A stretch of 33,029 bases of DNA from Arthrobacter sp. SPG23. GTDB lineage: Bacteria; Actinomycetota; Actinomycetes; Actinomycetales; Micrococcaceae. Every line of letters starts with the position of its first letter. Position 1 is the first letter of the stretch. A model generated the notes under the pieces. That model did no database searches. It had not been told where the DNA came from and worked only from the letters and a program-made list of their open reading frames with translations. Shown here one piece after another: positions 7,296 through 15,706 of this stretch. The DNA is taken from the NCBI RefSeq assembly GCF_000876655.1, contig NZ_JYCN01000029.1, positions 1 through 33,029 of the forward strand. The letters are read 5' to 3'. The position numbers were made by a program, and so were the translations under genes.

Positions 7296-8399
7296 CTATC
7301 CCCGTGCCCGTTTCAGCACCACCACAGTGGCGTCGTCGGAAACGTCGCGGCCCGAGGCCAGCTCCAGGACGGCGTCGCAGGCCGCTTGGGCGCTGGCGCT
7401 TCCGGAAACGGTGCCGGCCACGACCGCCGTCAGGACCTCGACGTCGGGATAGACATCCAGCAGTCCGTCGCTGACTACAGCGAGGCAGTCGCCCGGCTCC
7501 AGCGAAACCCGGTGCGCATCCCACTCCTGGTCAGGCCATGCTCCCACCGGAGGGCCTCCGGTGAGCAGCCGTGAGCAGCTTCCGTCCGCTTTGATGTGCA
7601 GCGCAAGGCCGTGGCCGGCGTCCAGGTAGTCCAGGATTCCGGTGGCCGCATCAAGCCGTGCGTGGAAAAGGGTCACGAAGGATGCGGACTGTTCGAGGTC
7701 CGCTTCGAGGATCCGGCCGGCCGAGCTGAAGGCCTCACTCAGCGGCGTCCGGTGAGCCACTGAACGCATGACGGCACGGACGGTCGCAGCAATCAGTGCG
7801 GCCCCCATGCCTTTGCCCATGGCATCGGCCAGGGTCAGCTGCAGCCCGCCCTCGCTCGGGTACCAATCGAAGAAGTCGCCGCCAACATTGCGGGAAGGCC
7901 GGAAGGATCCGGCGATGTCAAAGCCGTCAAGGGACATGCCTTCCGCCGGGAGCAGGCTGCGCTGGACCTCCACGGCGCGGCGCAGTTCGTCCCGGGCTGC
8001 GGCTTCATGGACGGCGCTGGCGCGCGGCCTGCGGAACAGTGCGGTGATCCGGGACGCGAGCTCTCGGGGGCTGAAGGGCTTGGTGATGTAGTCGTCCGCA
8101 CCGGTGTCCAGCCCGGTGAGGCGGTCCAGTTCCTCGCCGCGGGCGGTGATCATCAGGATGTAGGCGTCGGAAAACCGGCGCAGTTCGCGGCAGACCTGAA
8201 CGCCGTCGATGTCCGGCAGGTTCAGGTCCAGCGTCACCAGTTCCGCGCCGTCGCGCTGCATCAGCTCGACGCCGGCCCGCCCGGATGACACGGCGGACAC
8301 CTGGAAGCCCTGCTTGGTGAGAATGTGGACGAGGAGGCCGCGGATATCGTCGTCGTCCTCAATGACCAGGGCACGGCGTACGTCCGGCTCATCAGTCAT
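7296..8399 (-). CDS. Response regulator fused to PP2C/SpoIIE-type phosphatase (RsbU-like)
   Basis: A 367-residue signalling protein. Residues 8-125 form a receiver domain with acidic pocket Glu14-Asp15-Asp16, phospho-acceptor Asp58 in LVTLDLNLPDIDG, the Thr of MITARG and the Lys of ITKPF. A short helical linker leads to a SpoIIE/PP2C phosphatase domain from about residue 150. Its metal-binding aspartates are in GGDFFDW, LADAMGKGMGAAL, VVSDGLLD and DDATVV, all intact. Such proteins dephosphorylate anti-anti-sigma factors in partner-switching stress pathways when the receiver is phosphorylated. No histidine kinase, anti-sigma or antagonist gene is adjacent, so the partners are elsewhere. I chose the ATG at 8399, with AAGGG just upstream; the extra 22 codons of the longer frame do not resemble a protein. 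Confidence 0.88.
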   Translation of the reverse strand: MTDEPDVRRALVIEDDDDIRGLLVHILTKQGFQVSAVSSGRAGVELMQRDGAELVTLDLNLPDIDGVQVCRELRRFSDAYILMITARGEELDRLTGLDTGADDYITKPFSPRELASRITALFRRPRASAVHEAAARDELRRAVEVQRSLLPAEGMSLDGFDIAGSFRPSRNVGGDFFDWYPSEGGLQLTLADAMGKGMGAALIAATVRAVMRSVAHRTPLSEAFSSAGRILEADLEQSASFVTLFHARLDAATGILDYLDAGHGLALHIKADGSCSRLLTGGPPVGAWPDQEWDAHRVSLEPGDCLAVVSDGLLDVYPDVEVLTAVVAGTVSGSASAQAACDAVLELASGRDVSDDATVVVLKRARG

Positions 8400-8476
8400 G
8401 CCCTTATTAGACTCCGTGCGGGCCGCAGTTGTCACATCGGTACCATCCGGGCCGTCCCGCAACACCAGGGCGGGAC

Positions 8477-8510
8477 GGGTGCCCGGGACATCGGTGATGC
8501 CCGGGCACCC
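8477..8510 (-). terminator. Strong hairpin after the eutH-like gene
   Basis: Perfect 11-bp arms GGGTGCCCGGG and CCCGGGCACCC, with an inner CATC/GATG extension, lie right after the stop of the EutH-type gene. There is no clear U-tract, so this would be a GC-rich actinobacterial-style terminator separating the catabolic operon from the downstream signalling gene. Confidence 0.6.
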
Positions 8511-8517
8511 CGAGCGG

Positions 8518-9921
8518 TTACTCCACGCGGGCGCGGACCGCGCTTCCGCCCCCGGGCCCCGGCTTTGCCGAACTGTTCAGCCGAGGCGGGTCCAGATCTG
8601 GACCGCCGTCTGCGGATTTGTCGGCCATGACACCGGAAGCCCCGCCGACCGGCTCCGTCCTCGCGTCCGCCCTCGCATGGGAGGGAAGGTGCGAGTGGCG
8701 GTATTCGTCGGCACCGATCACACCCGCTGCACGGTCCTGGGATTCCAGCACGCGGGCGTAGGGCAGCGCCAGCCAGAGCGCCAGCACGATGCCGATCACG
8801 CCGCCCGCGAGCTTCCCGATAATGAGGGCAAAGACCATGTTCGGCTGGAAGTTGGCGCTGAACGCCAAGTGGTCTCCGAAGGTAAATGCAGCGCAGACTG
8901 CGAAGGCGATGGTCAGCACTTTATCCCGGGGCGGCATCAGCGTGATGATGCGAAACAGAGCCAAAATGTTCGCGGCCCCGGCGAGCAGGCCCGTGGCCCC
9001 TTCTTCGCTGAAGCCGAGCTTCCCGCCGGCTTTTTCCAGCGGTTTGGCGAGCCAAGTACGGATGGCGTAGACCATGGGGAAGGCTCCGGCGAGCATCACT
9101 CCGATATAGCCGGCCACCTCCAGTGCGCGGAACTGATCATCGGCGTCGGCAATAAACGGTGCGAGCGGCCACGGCCCGAAGACGTCGAACACGTTGGTGA
9201 AGTACTGCACCACGGACAGCGCCAGGGCCAGCTTGATCAGGATGTCCAGGAACCGGCCGAAGTAGATGAAGCCGGTGACCATGATCCGGGAAGCGAACCG
9301 CAGCCCGAGCGCCAGCAGGATCACGAAGACCGTCAGCGGCAACAGGTTAAGAAGGATCTCGCCCAGTGGCAGGTCGAAGGGTGCCGTCGAGGCCGAACTG
9401 GTGGAGACGTCCTCGCGCAGAGGGGTATGGGCGGTCTGCAGCAGCAACGTGATGATGAAGACGGCAAAGGGGATGGCCAGGAGGCCCGCCATTACGCCGA
9501 GGGCCATGTACTTGTGGTCACGCTTTTGCAGCATGGCCAGGCCCACCGGGATGGAGAAGATGATCGTTGATCCGGCGGTGAAGCTGACCGCGAAGGCCAT
9601 GATCCAGGCGCTGTGGCTGCCGGCGGTCTCGTGGGCAAGGTGGTAGCCGCCCATATCGCCGGCGATCAGCGTGGTTGCCGCCAGAGAGGGGTCGGCGTGC
9701 AGCAACGAGTACAGCGGTGCCACATAGCGGGCAACCAGGTCGCTGAGGATGGGGATGAAGCACATGATGCCCGCCACGGGCAGGAAGATGGGCCCGATAG
9801 AGTAAATGCCCTCTTTGAACTCCTTTCCGAAGCCTTTTTCGTCGTTGAAGATGGCACTGACCGCCCCGACGAGCAGGAACGCCATCATGATGTAGATGAT
9901 TACTTGGCCGATGATTTCCAT
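8518..9921 (-). CDS. eutH: EutH-type ethanolamine permease with extra C-terminal tail
   Basis: A membrane protein of 467 residues with about eleven hydrophobic segments. The N-terminus MEIIGQVIIYIMMAFLLVGAVSAI, the motif GDMGGYHLAHETAG, and the later FGDHLAFSANFQPNM segment match the EutH family, which lets ethanolamine into the cell. EutH proteins are usually near 400 residues; this one carries a hydrophilic tail of roughly 60 residues rich in Gly, Pro and charged residues after the last helix. The start at 9921 matches the family N-terminus; the frame stays open 36 codons further, but that part is not EutH-like and overlaps the upstream gene. It follows the FAD oxidase gene by 25 bases, so it is co-transcribed. 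No eutBC or shell genes are present. Confidence 0.88.
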   Translation of the reverse strand: MEIIGQVIIYIMMAFLLVGAVSAIFNDEKGFGKEFKEGIYSIGPIFLPVAGIMCFIPILSDLVARYVAPLYSLLHADPSLAATTLIAGDMGGYHLAHETAGSHSAWIMAFAVSFTAGSTIIFSIPVGLAMLQKRDHKYMALGVMAGLLAIPFAVFIITLLLQTAHTPLREDVSTSSASTAPFDLPLGEILLNLLPLTVFVILLALGLRFASRIMVTGFIYFGRFLDILIKLALALSVVQYFTNVFDVFGPWPLAPFIADADDQFRALEVAGYIGVMLAGAFPMVYAIRTWLAKPLEKAGGKLGFSEEGATGLLAGAANILALFRIITLMPPRDKVLTIAFAVCAAFTFGDHLAFSANFQPNMVFALIIGKLAGGVIGIVLALWLALPYARVLESQDRAAGVIGADEYRHSHLPSHARADARTEPVGGASGVMADKSADGGPDLDPPRLNSSAKPGPGGGSAVRARVE

Positions 9922-9946
9922 GGTTGGTCCGGTTCCGATTCGTTGA

Positions 9947-11221
9947 TCAGGCCAGCAGGGCGCGGGTGTGGTCGTTGAGGAAGACGCCGTAAGGATCGAA
10001 TTCCCGGCGCACGGCCACGAACTCCTCATACCCCGGGTACAGCGCTGCGACCCGTTCGCGGGTCAGGAAGTGGATCTTGCCCCAGTGGGCGCGGGCATCG
10101 AAATCCTGGAGCATCTCGTCGACATCGCGCAGGTAGGGCCAGTAGTTGGTGCCGGGGGCTCCGGAGACGGAAAGTACGGTGGTGTTCCTGCCCTGGAAGG
10201 GGGAAAGGTAGCCGTCTTCCGCCTTCACCCAACGAACTTCGATGGGGTACTTCTGGTCCGCGTGGCGGGTACGGATCAGGTCCTGCAGCGCCTCCACTGC
10301 CTCCCGGCCGCGCTCCATGGGCACGTAGTATTCGAGCTCGTGGAACGGGATCATGAAGCCGCCGGCGTAGATGCGGTATGCGCGGTCGCGCCGGGCCCCT
10401 TCAACGCTGGAAAGATCGGTGCTTTCATCGAGGTCCACGGCGTTGTAGCGCTTGGTGTAGCTGCGGTTGATCATGGATTCTCCCGCTGGGGTGGGCAGTT
10501 CGTACAGCCCCGCGGACTCCTCACCCTGGCACCAGAGGAAGGAATAGTGGCGGTTGCTGGCAATATCAGTATCCCAATTCGCCACCGTTTCCCCCCATGT
10601 GGGGTACGTGATCTGCTCGGCCAGATGGTAGCGCGGAGAGACCGCCAGCTCCACTTCCAGGAGGATTCCGAGCGTGCCCAGGGCCACCTGCGCGGCCTTG
10701 AGCTCGCGCAGGTCGTTTTCGCCGATTTCCACTATCTCGCCGTGGCCGTTGATCAGCCGCGCCCAGCGCAGGGCGGAGGAGAAGCTGCCCAGTTCGACGC
10801 CGGAGCCATGGGTACCGGTGGACAGCGCCCCTGCGATGGCTTGCTTGTCAATATCCCCCTGGTTGGTCAGGGAGAGTCCGGCGTTCCAGAGCGGCTCGCC
10901 GAAGTCGCTGATCGCAGTGCCGGCCCGGGCCCGTGCCCGCAGCCGCTCGGTGTCGGTTCCGGTGATACCCGAAATCCCCGCCAGGTCCAGTAGGATCCCG
11001 CCGGTCTGCACCAGCGGGGTGAAGGAATGCCCGGCACCAACGGCGCGTACGGGCAGGCCGGCCTTGATGGCATAGCGGACCACCTCGAGTACTTCCGCGT
11101 CGGTGCGGGGGCGGACGGTATAGGCGGGGGTGGCTGACTGGTTGCCGCCCCAGTTGCTCCATTGGCGGTGGATTTCATGCGGGACGGCGGGGAACTCGGT
11201 GGTCAGGGTCTTGGTGGGCAT
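9947..11221 (-). CDS. FAD-linked oxidase of the aldonolactone/alditol oxidase family
   Basis: A 424-residue flavoprotein of the VAO/PCMH fold. The N-terminal FAD-binding domain contains VGAGHSF, with His65 in the position that forms the covalent 8-alpha bond to FAD in L-gulonolactone and alditol oxidases. ALSTGTHGSG follows, a typical pyrophosphate-binding loop. The C-terminal half is the D-arabinono-lactone oxidase (ALO) domain and ends with the conserved HWGK motif. Relatives oxidise a primary or ring alcohol with O2, giving H2O2. AAGGA lies 6 bases before the ATG at 11221. It sits between an aldehyde dehydrogenase and an EutH permease, so the substrate may be an amino alcohol rather than a sugar; this is inference from context. 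Confidence 0.85.
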   Translation of the reverse strand: MPTKTLTTEFPAVPHEIHRQWSNWGGNQSATPAYTVRPRTDAEVLEVVRYAIKAGLPVRAVGAGHSFTPLVQTGGILLDLAGISGITGTDTERLRARARAGTAISDFGEPLWNAGLSLTNQGDIDKQAIAGALSTGTHGSGVELGSFSSALRWARLINGHGEIVEIGENDLRELKAAQVALGTLGILLEVELAVSPRYHLAEQITYPTWGETVANWDTDIASNRHYSFLWCQGEESAGLYELPTPAGESMINRSYTKRYNAVDLDESTDLSSVEGARRDRAYRIYAGGFMIPFHELEYYVPMERGREAVEALQDLIRTRHADQKYPIEVRWVKAEDGYLSPFQGRNTTVLSVSGAPGTNYWPYLRDVDEMLQDFDARAHWGKIHFLTRERVAALYPGYEEFVAVRREFDPYGVFLNDHTRALLA

Positions 11222-11292
11222 GGTGTGTCCTTGGTTTGTCAACGAAAGGTGCGGAGTGCGAAATGCACTGGGAAGGGTGGGGCGTCGAGTGT

Positions 11293-12795
<1,503 letters not shown>

Positions 12796-12881
12796 CGCGG
12801 ACTCCGGATTTCTCGGGTGCGTTGTTGCGAGGGGCGCCTGCAGTGTGCGCCGCATCACATTTGGGGAAGATAATTCCATTG

Positions 12882-12900
12882 AACTTTAGTTTTAAAGGTT
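12882..12900. promoter_or_regulatory. AT-rich imperfect palindrome ahead of the aldehyde dehydrogenase
   Basis: AACTTTA-GTTT-TAAAGGTT is a near-perfect dyad in an otherwise GC-rich region, 87 bases upstream of the dehydrogenase start. It lies within an AT-rich block that probably holds the operon promoter. It is a candidate operator for the GntR regulator encoded upstream. No clear -10/-35 pair could be fixed. Confidence 0.4.
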
Positions 12901-12939
12901 TGACAAGGGTGCAGAGGGAAGTTTTTGTCCGCGAGGCGG

Positions 12940-13686
12940 TTAGCCGACTTTTAGTATTCCCACATGCCAGGGGATTCGCCCGGGCACTGCGGAAGGCACT
13001 GGCACGTAATCCTCGAAGAGTGCCGCTAGCGCCGAAGTGTCAGCGGCACTCAGGAGCGTTCCGGTGGAGTGTCGCGCGGTATTGGATGTGACCACGCGTC
13101 CACCGTCGTTCAGCAGGACCACTGCGCGGTCCCTCGAGGCCACGGATTTCAAGAAGATCGACGCCAGTACGGGCAGGCAAATATCCGCCCCCAGCGCGCT
13201 CGGGCTCCCCTCCGCGGTCTGGAAAGGAACGGCCAGGGTCACGATGTTGAGGTCCGTGCCGCCGCTGTCGATGTAGGGCCCCATGGCCAGGGAGTGCCCG
13301 CTTGTGGTTGGCAGCTGAAACCAGCTCATCGCGGAATAGTCGTAGTACCGGATGGAATCAGGGTTGAAAACGTGGGCCGCGAATTCGGGTTCACCGCCGT
13401 GCCCCACTCGCCACCATTCCAGCCACGATGCAGCGTCCCGAAGGACATCCTGGCCGAAGGCTATGCCAGCACCGTCTACTAATCCCTCGTGGCGGGCAAT
13501 GATGGCCTGCAGCTGCGGGCGCAGCGGCTCGAAATCCGCCTTCGCGGGTCGCCGGTCCGGAGCATCTTCGGCGATGCGCACGATATCCGGGAGCAGGCTG
13601 TTGAGGTCATCAAAGACTGCATCCAGGCGAGTGCCGATGAGCTCCGCCGTGGTGCGGATGATCCGAGAGAGCTGTTCCGGGCTCAT
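12940..13686 (-). CDS. Soluble cache-domain (dCache-like) sensor protein
   Basis: A 248-residue protein with no signal peptide and no membrane segment. The central pattern YYDYSAMSWFQLP...GPYIDSGG..LNIVTLAVPF resembles the ligand-binding pocket of double-cache domains, which normally sit outside the cell in chemoreceptors and kinases and bind amino acids or amines. Residues 1-60 are helical and may dimerise; residues 90-230 hold the cache part. No output domain is fused. The ATG overlaps the stop of the GntR gene by 4 bases (ATGA), so the two are translated together and probably act as partners. A cytoplasmic ligand-binding role for the regulator is an inference. Confidence 0.7.
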   Translation of the reverse strand: MSPEQLSRIIRTTAELIGTRLDAVFDDLNSLLPDIVRIAEDAPDRRPAKADFEPLRPQLQAIIARHEGLVDGAGIAFGQDVLRDAASWLEWWRVGHGGEPEFAAHVFNPDSIRYYDYSAMSWFQLPTTSGHSLAMGPYIDSGGTDLNIVTLAVPFQTAEGSPSALGADICLPVLASIFLKSVASRDRAVVLLNDGGRVVTSNTARHSTGTLLSAADTSALAALFEDYVPVPSAVPGRIPWHVGILKVG

Positions 13687-14477
13687 GCTTCCTCCGGGGT
13701 CGTGGTAGCCAGTTCGAGGAAGAAGTCCAACAGCGTTTCGGATTCGCGCTCGAAGTGTGCCGCGGAAAGGCGGTCAGCAGCTTCCTCGTCGCGTCGTTCG
13801 ATGGCGTCGAGTATGGCGTCGTGCTCTTCACTGGCCGTTTTGACGGATCCTGCTGAGGGGCCGGCAATCCACATCAGCGCCGCCAGCTCGCTGTGGACCT
13901 GGATAGTGGCGTTGGTCAGCCGGCGTGACTGGGCCGCCACGCCGAGGCTGATATGGAAACGGCTATCGGTCCGCCGCAACTCCTCGGCTGTCGAGGCACG
14001 CGCGAAACGGTCCGCCAGTTCGCGGGATCGCCGCAAATCCTGCTCGTCCGCCCGGAGTGCCGCCCGCCGCCCTACACCGGCCGCGACCGTGGCGGCAAGA
14101 TCGCCCAAGTCACGCAGATCCTCCGGGCTGCGGCGCCTGAACTCGGATAGCAGCTGCTCCGGAGTGGCCAGCGCCTTTCCGCTGATAAAGCTGCCGCCCC
14201 CACGGCCGCGGCGCGTTTCGACCAGACCCTTGAGCCGCATCTCCGCGAGGGACTGGCGCAACGTAATCGAAGATACGCCAAGCTGTTCAGCCAGGACATT
14301 TTCCGGCGGTAACTTGTCGCCGTCGTTGAGCAGGCCCACCGCAATGGCACTTTCGAGCTGCCGCGAAATCCGGTCAGATAAGCCCGCACCAGAGGCATCG
14401 ACCCCGCGCAGCTGGGCGATCATGTCAATGGTCCCGACGTGGACCGCCGTGTCGACGTCCGGGCTGTGTGCACTCAC
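13683..14477 (-). CDS. GntR-family (FadR/FCD-type) transcriptional regulator
   Basis: A 264-residue regulator. A winged helix-turn-helix spans about residues 32-100, with the GntR signature DGDKLPPENVLAEQLGVSSITLRQSLAEMRLKGLVETRRGRGGGSF in pieces. The C-terminal all-helical FCD ligand domain follows, with histidines in RFHISL, EEHDAI and AAHFERE that usually bind a metal next to an acid ligand. The GTG at 14477 is preceded by a -10 box TAGTGT ending 6 bases upstream, so the message may be leaderless. The gene heads the set with the cache protein, aldehyde dehydrogenase, flavin oxidase and EutH, and is the likely controller of that pathway. Confidence 0.86.
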   Translation of the reverse strand: MSAHSPDVDTAVHVGTIDMIAQLRGVDASGAGLSDRISRQLESAIAVGLLNDGDKLPPENVLAEQLGVSSITLRQSLAEMRLKGLVETRRGRGGGSFISGKALATPEQLLSEFRRRSPEDLRDLGDLAATVAAGVGRRAALRADEQDLRRSRELADRFARASTAEELRRTDSRFHISLGVAAQSRRLTNATIQVHSELAALMWIAGPSAGSVKTASEEHDAILDAIERRDEEAADRLSAAHFERESETLLDFFLELATTTPEEA

Positions 14478-14483
14478 GCGGCA

Positions 14484-14489
14484 ACACTA
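14484..14489 (-). promoter_or_regulatory. -10 box of a probable leaderless promoter for the GntR gene
   Basis: On the minus strand TGCTAGTGT ends 6 bases before the GTG, including the TGN extension of an extended -10 element. No Shine-Dalgarno sequence is present between box and start. Confidence 0.45.
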
Positions 14490-14523
14490 GCACCGCCCCG
14501 GTTTGCGGCACTGGCGGGTGCCC

Positions 14524-15513
14524 CTAGGCGCGGACCAGCCCCGCAGCCTTGGCGAGGAGTTCCACGGACCGCAGCCGGGCCTCGGTTCCGTTGCTTTGGT
14601 GGGCAACGATCAGTTCGTCCGCATCGGCGTGGGAGGTGAACTCATCCAGGTAGTCCATCACCACATCCGGGGTCCCGATGGCCGAGTACTTCATCATCTG
14701 GGCCACGTGCTGGCCCTGCGGCGAGTCGAGGATCATGTCCGCCTCATCGTCGGTGAACACCCTGCCGTTGCCAAAGAACAGTGACACGCGTGCGCGCTTG
14801 GTGGCCTGGAACATCTCCTGGGCCTCGGAAGCGGAATCGGCCGCAATGACGTTCACGCCGGCAATCACGTGCGGGGTGTCCAGCTGGGCCGAGGGCTTGA
14901 ATTCACGGCGGTAGATGGCTACCGCATCCTGCAAAGCATTGGGAGCGAAGTGCGAGGCGAAGGCATACGGCAGTCCGAGCTGCGCGGCGAGCCGGGCCCC
15001 GAAAAGCGAGGACCCCAGGATGTACAGCGGCACGTTGGTTCCCTTGCCCGGCGTCGCTTCAACGCCCTGGATGCGGGTGGGGCCGGTAAGGTAGCCCTGC
15101 AGTTCCAGCACGTCCTGCGGGAAGCTGTCTGCGGACATCGGGTCGCGTCGGAGGGCGCGCATGGTGTTCTGGTCGCTGCCGGGCGCACGGCCCAGGCCGA
15201 GGTCGATACGGCCCGGATGCAGCGTCTCCAGCGTGCCGAACTGCTCGGCGATGGTCAGAGGCGAGTGGTTGGGGAGCATCACGCCGCCGGCACCCAGCCT
15301 GATGCTGCTGGTGTTGGCCGCAATGTGGGCGATCAGCACGCTCGTGGCCGAGGACGCGATGGAGGACATGTTGTGGTGCTCCGCGTACCAGACCCGGCGG
15401 TAGCCCAGCTCCTCCGCCCGCTGCGCCATGGCCACACTGCCGGCGAAGCTCTCGGCCGCCGTCTGGCCCTTAGCGATGGTGGCCAGGTCAAGGATGGAAA
15501 GCGGAACAGTCAC
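14524..15513 (-). CDS. LLM-class flavin-dependent oxidoreductase (luciferase-like)
   Basis: A 329-residue TIM-barrel flavin enzyme of the MsnO8/YhbW-like group. The N-terminus VPLSILDLATIAKGQTAAE, the segment YRRVWYAEHHNMSSIASSA, and the GGVMLPNHSPLTIAEQFGTLETLHPGRIDLGLGRAPGSD run are characteristic; the last binds the flavin phosphate. It would oxidise a small organic substrate with reduced FMN and O2, but the substrate is unknown. The GTG at 15513 gives the usual family start. The longer frame to 15582 has an unrelated Arg-rich extension. It lies just upstream of the GntR gene on the same strand; a functional link is not shown. Confidence 0.85.
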   Translation of the reverse strand: MTVPLSILDLATIAKGQTAAESFAGSVAMAQRAEELGYRRVWYAEHHNMSSIASSATSVLIAHIAANTSSIRLGAGGVMLPNHSPLTIAEQFGTLETLHPGRIDLGLGRAPGSDQNTMRALRRDPMSADSFPQDVLELQGYLTGPTRIQGVEATPGKGTNVPLYILGSSLFGARLAAQLGLPYAFASHFAPNALQDAVAIYRREFKPSAQLDTPHVIAGVNVIAADSASEAQEMFQATKRARVSLFFGNGRVFTDDEADMILDSPQGQHVAQMMKYSAIGTPDVVMDYLDEFTSHADADELIVAHQSNGTEARLRSVELLAKAAGLVRA

Positions 15514-15635
15514 GGAGGAGCCGGCCTTTCGTAGAGCGTTGCGGTCGCCGTTCCGGTAGCGGAACAGGCACACTGGCGACAACGACGGCGGCGGCCGGGA
15601 TATTTCTGCACGTCGCCGTGGCGCCGGACACGCGG

Positions 15636-15672
15636 AAGCGGGGCCGCTGTTACCGGCGACCCCGCCCCGTTT
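15636..15672. terminator. Candidate terminator after the PxKF protein gene
   Basis: Arms AAGCGGGGC and GCCCCGTTT pair over 9 bp with one G-U pair. The hairpin lies 35 bases past the stop of the minus-strand PxKF gene; the T-run is better on the plus strand, so its direction is uncertain. Confidence 0.4.
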
Positions 15673-15706
15673 TAGCTCGCTTGTGCTATTTGGTTGTTTC
15701 CGGCAC

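Noticed and set aside
8400..8465. Longer N-terminus (22 extra codons) for the response regulator-PP2C gene
   Set aside because: The added residues do not resemble a receiver domain start, and a ribosome-binding-like AAGGG precedes the ATG at 8399.
8209..9570. Plus-strand frame of 453 codons opposite the EutH and PP2C genes
   Set aside because: It crosses two well-supported minus-strand genes and a terminator hairpin and has a shadow-like composition.
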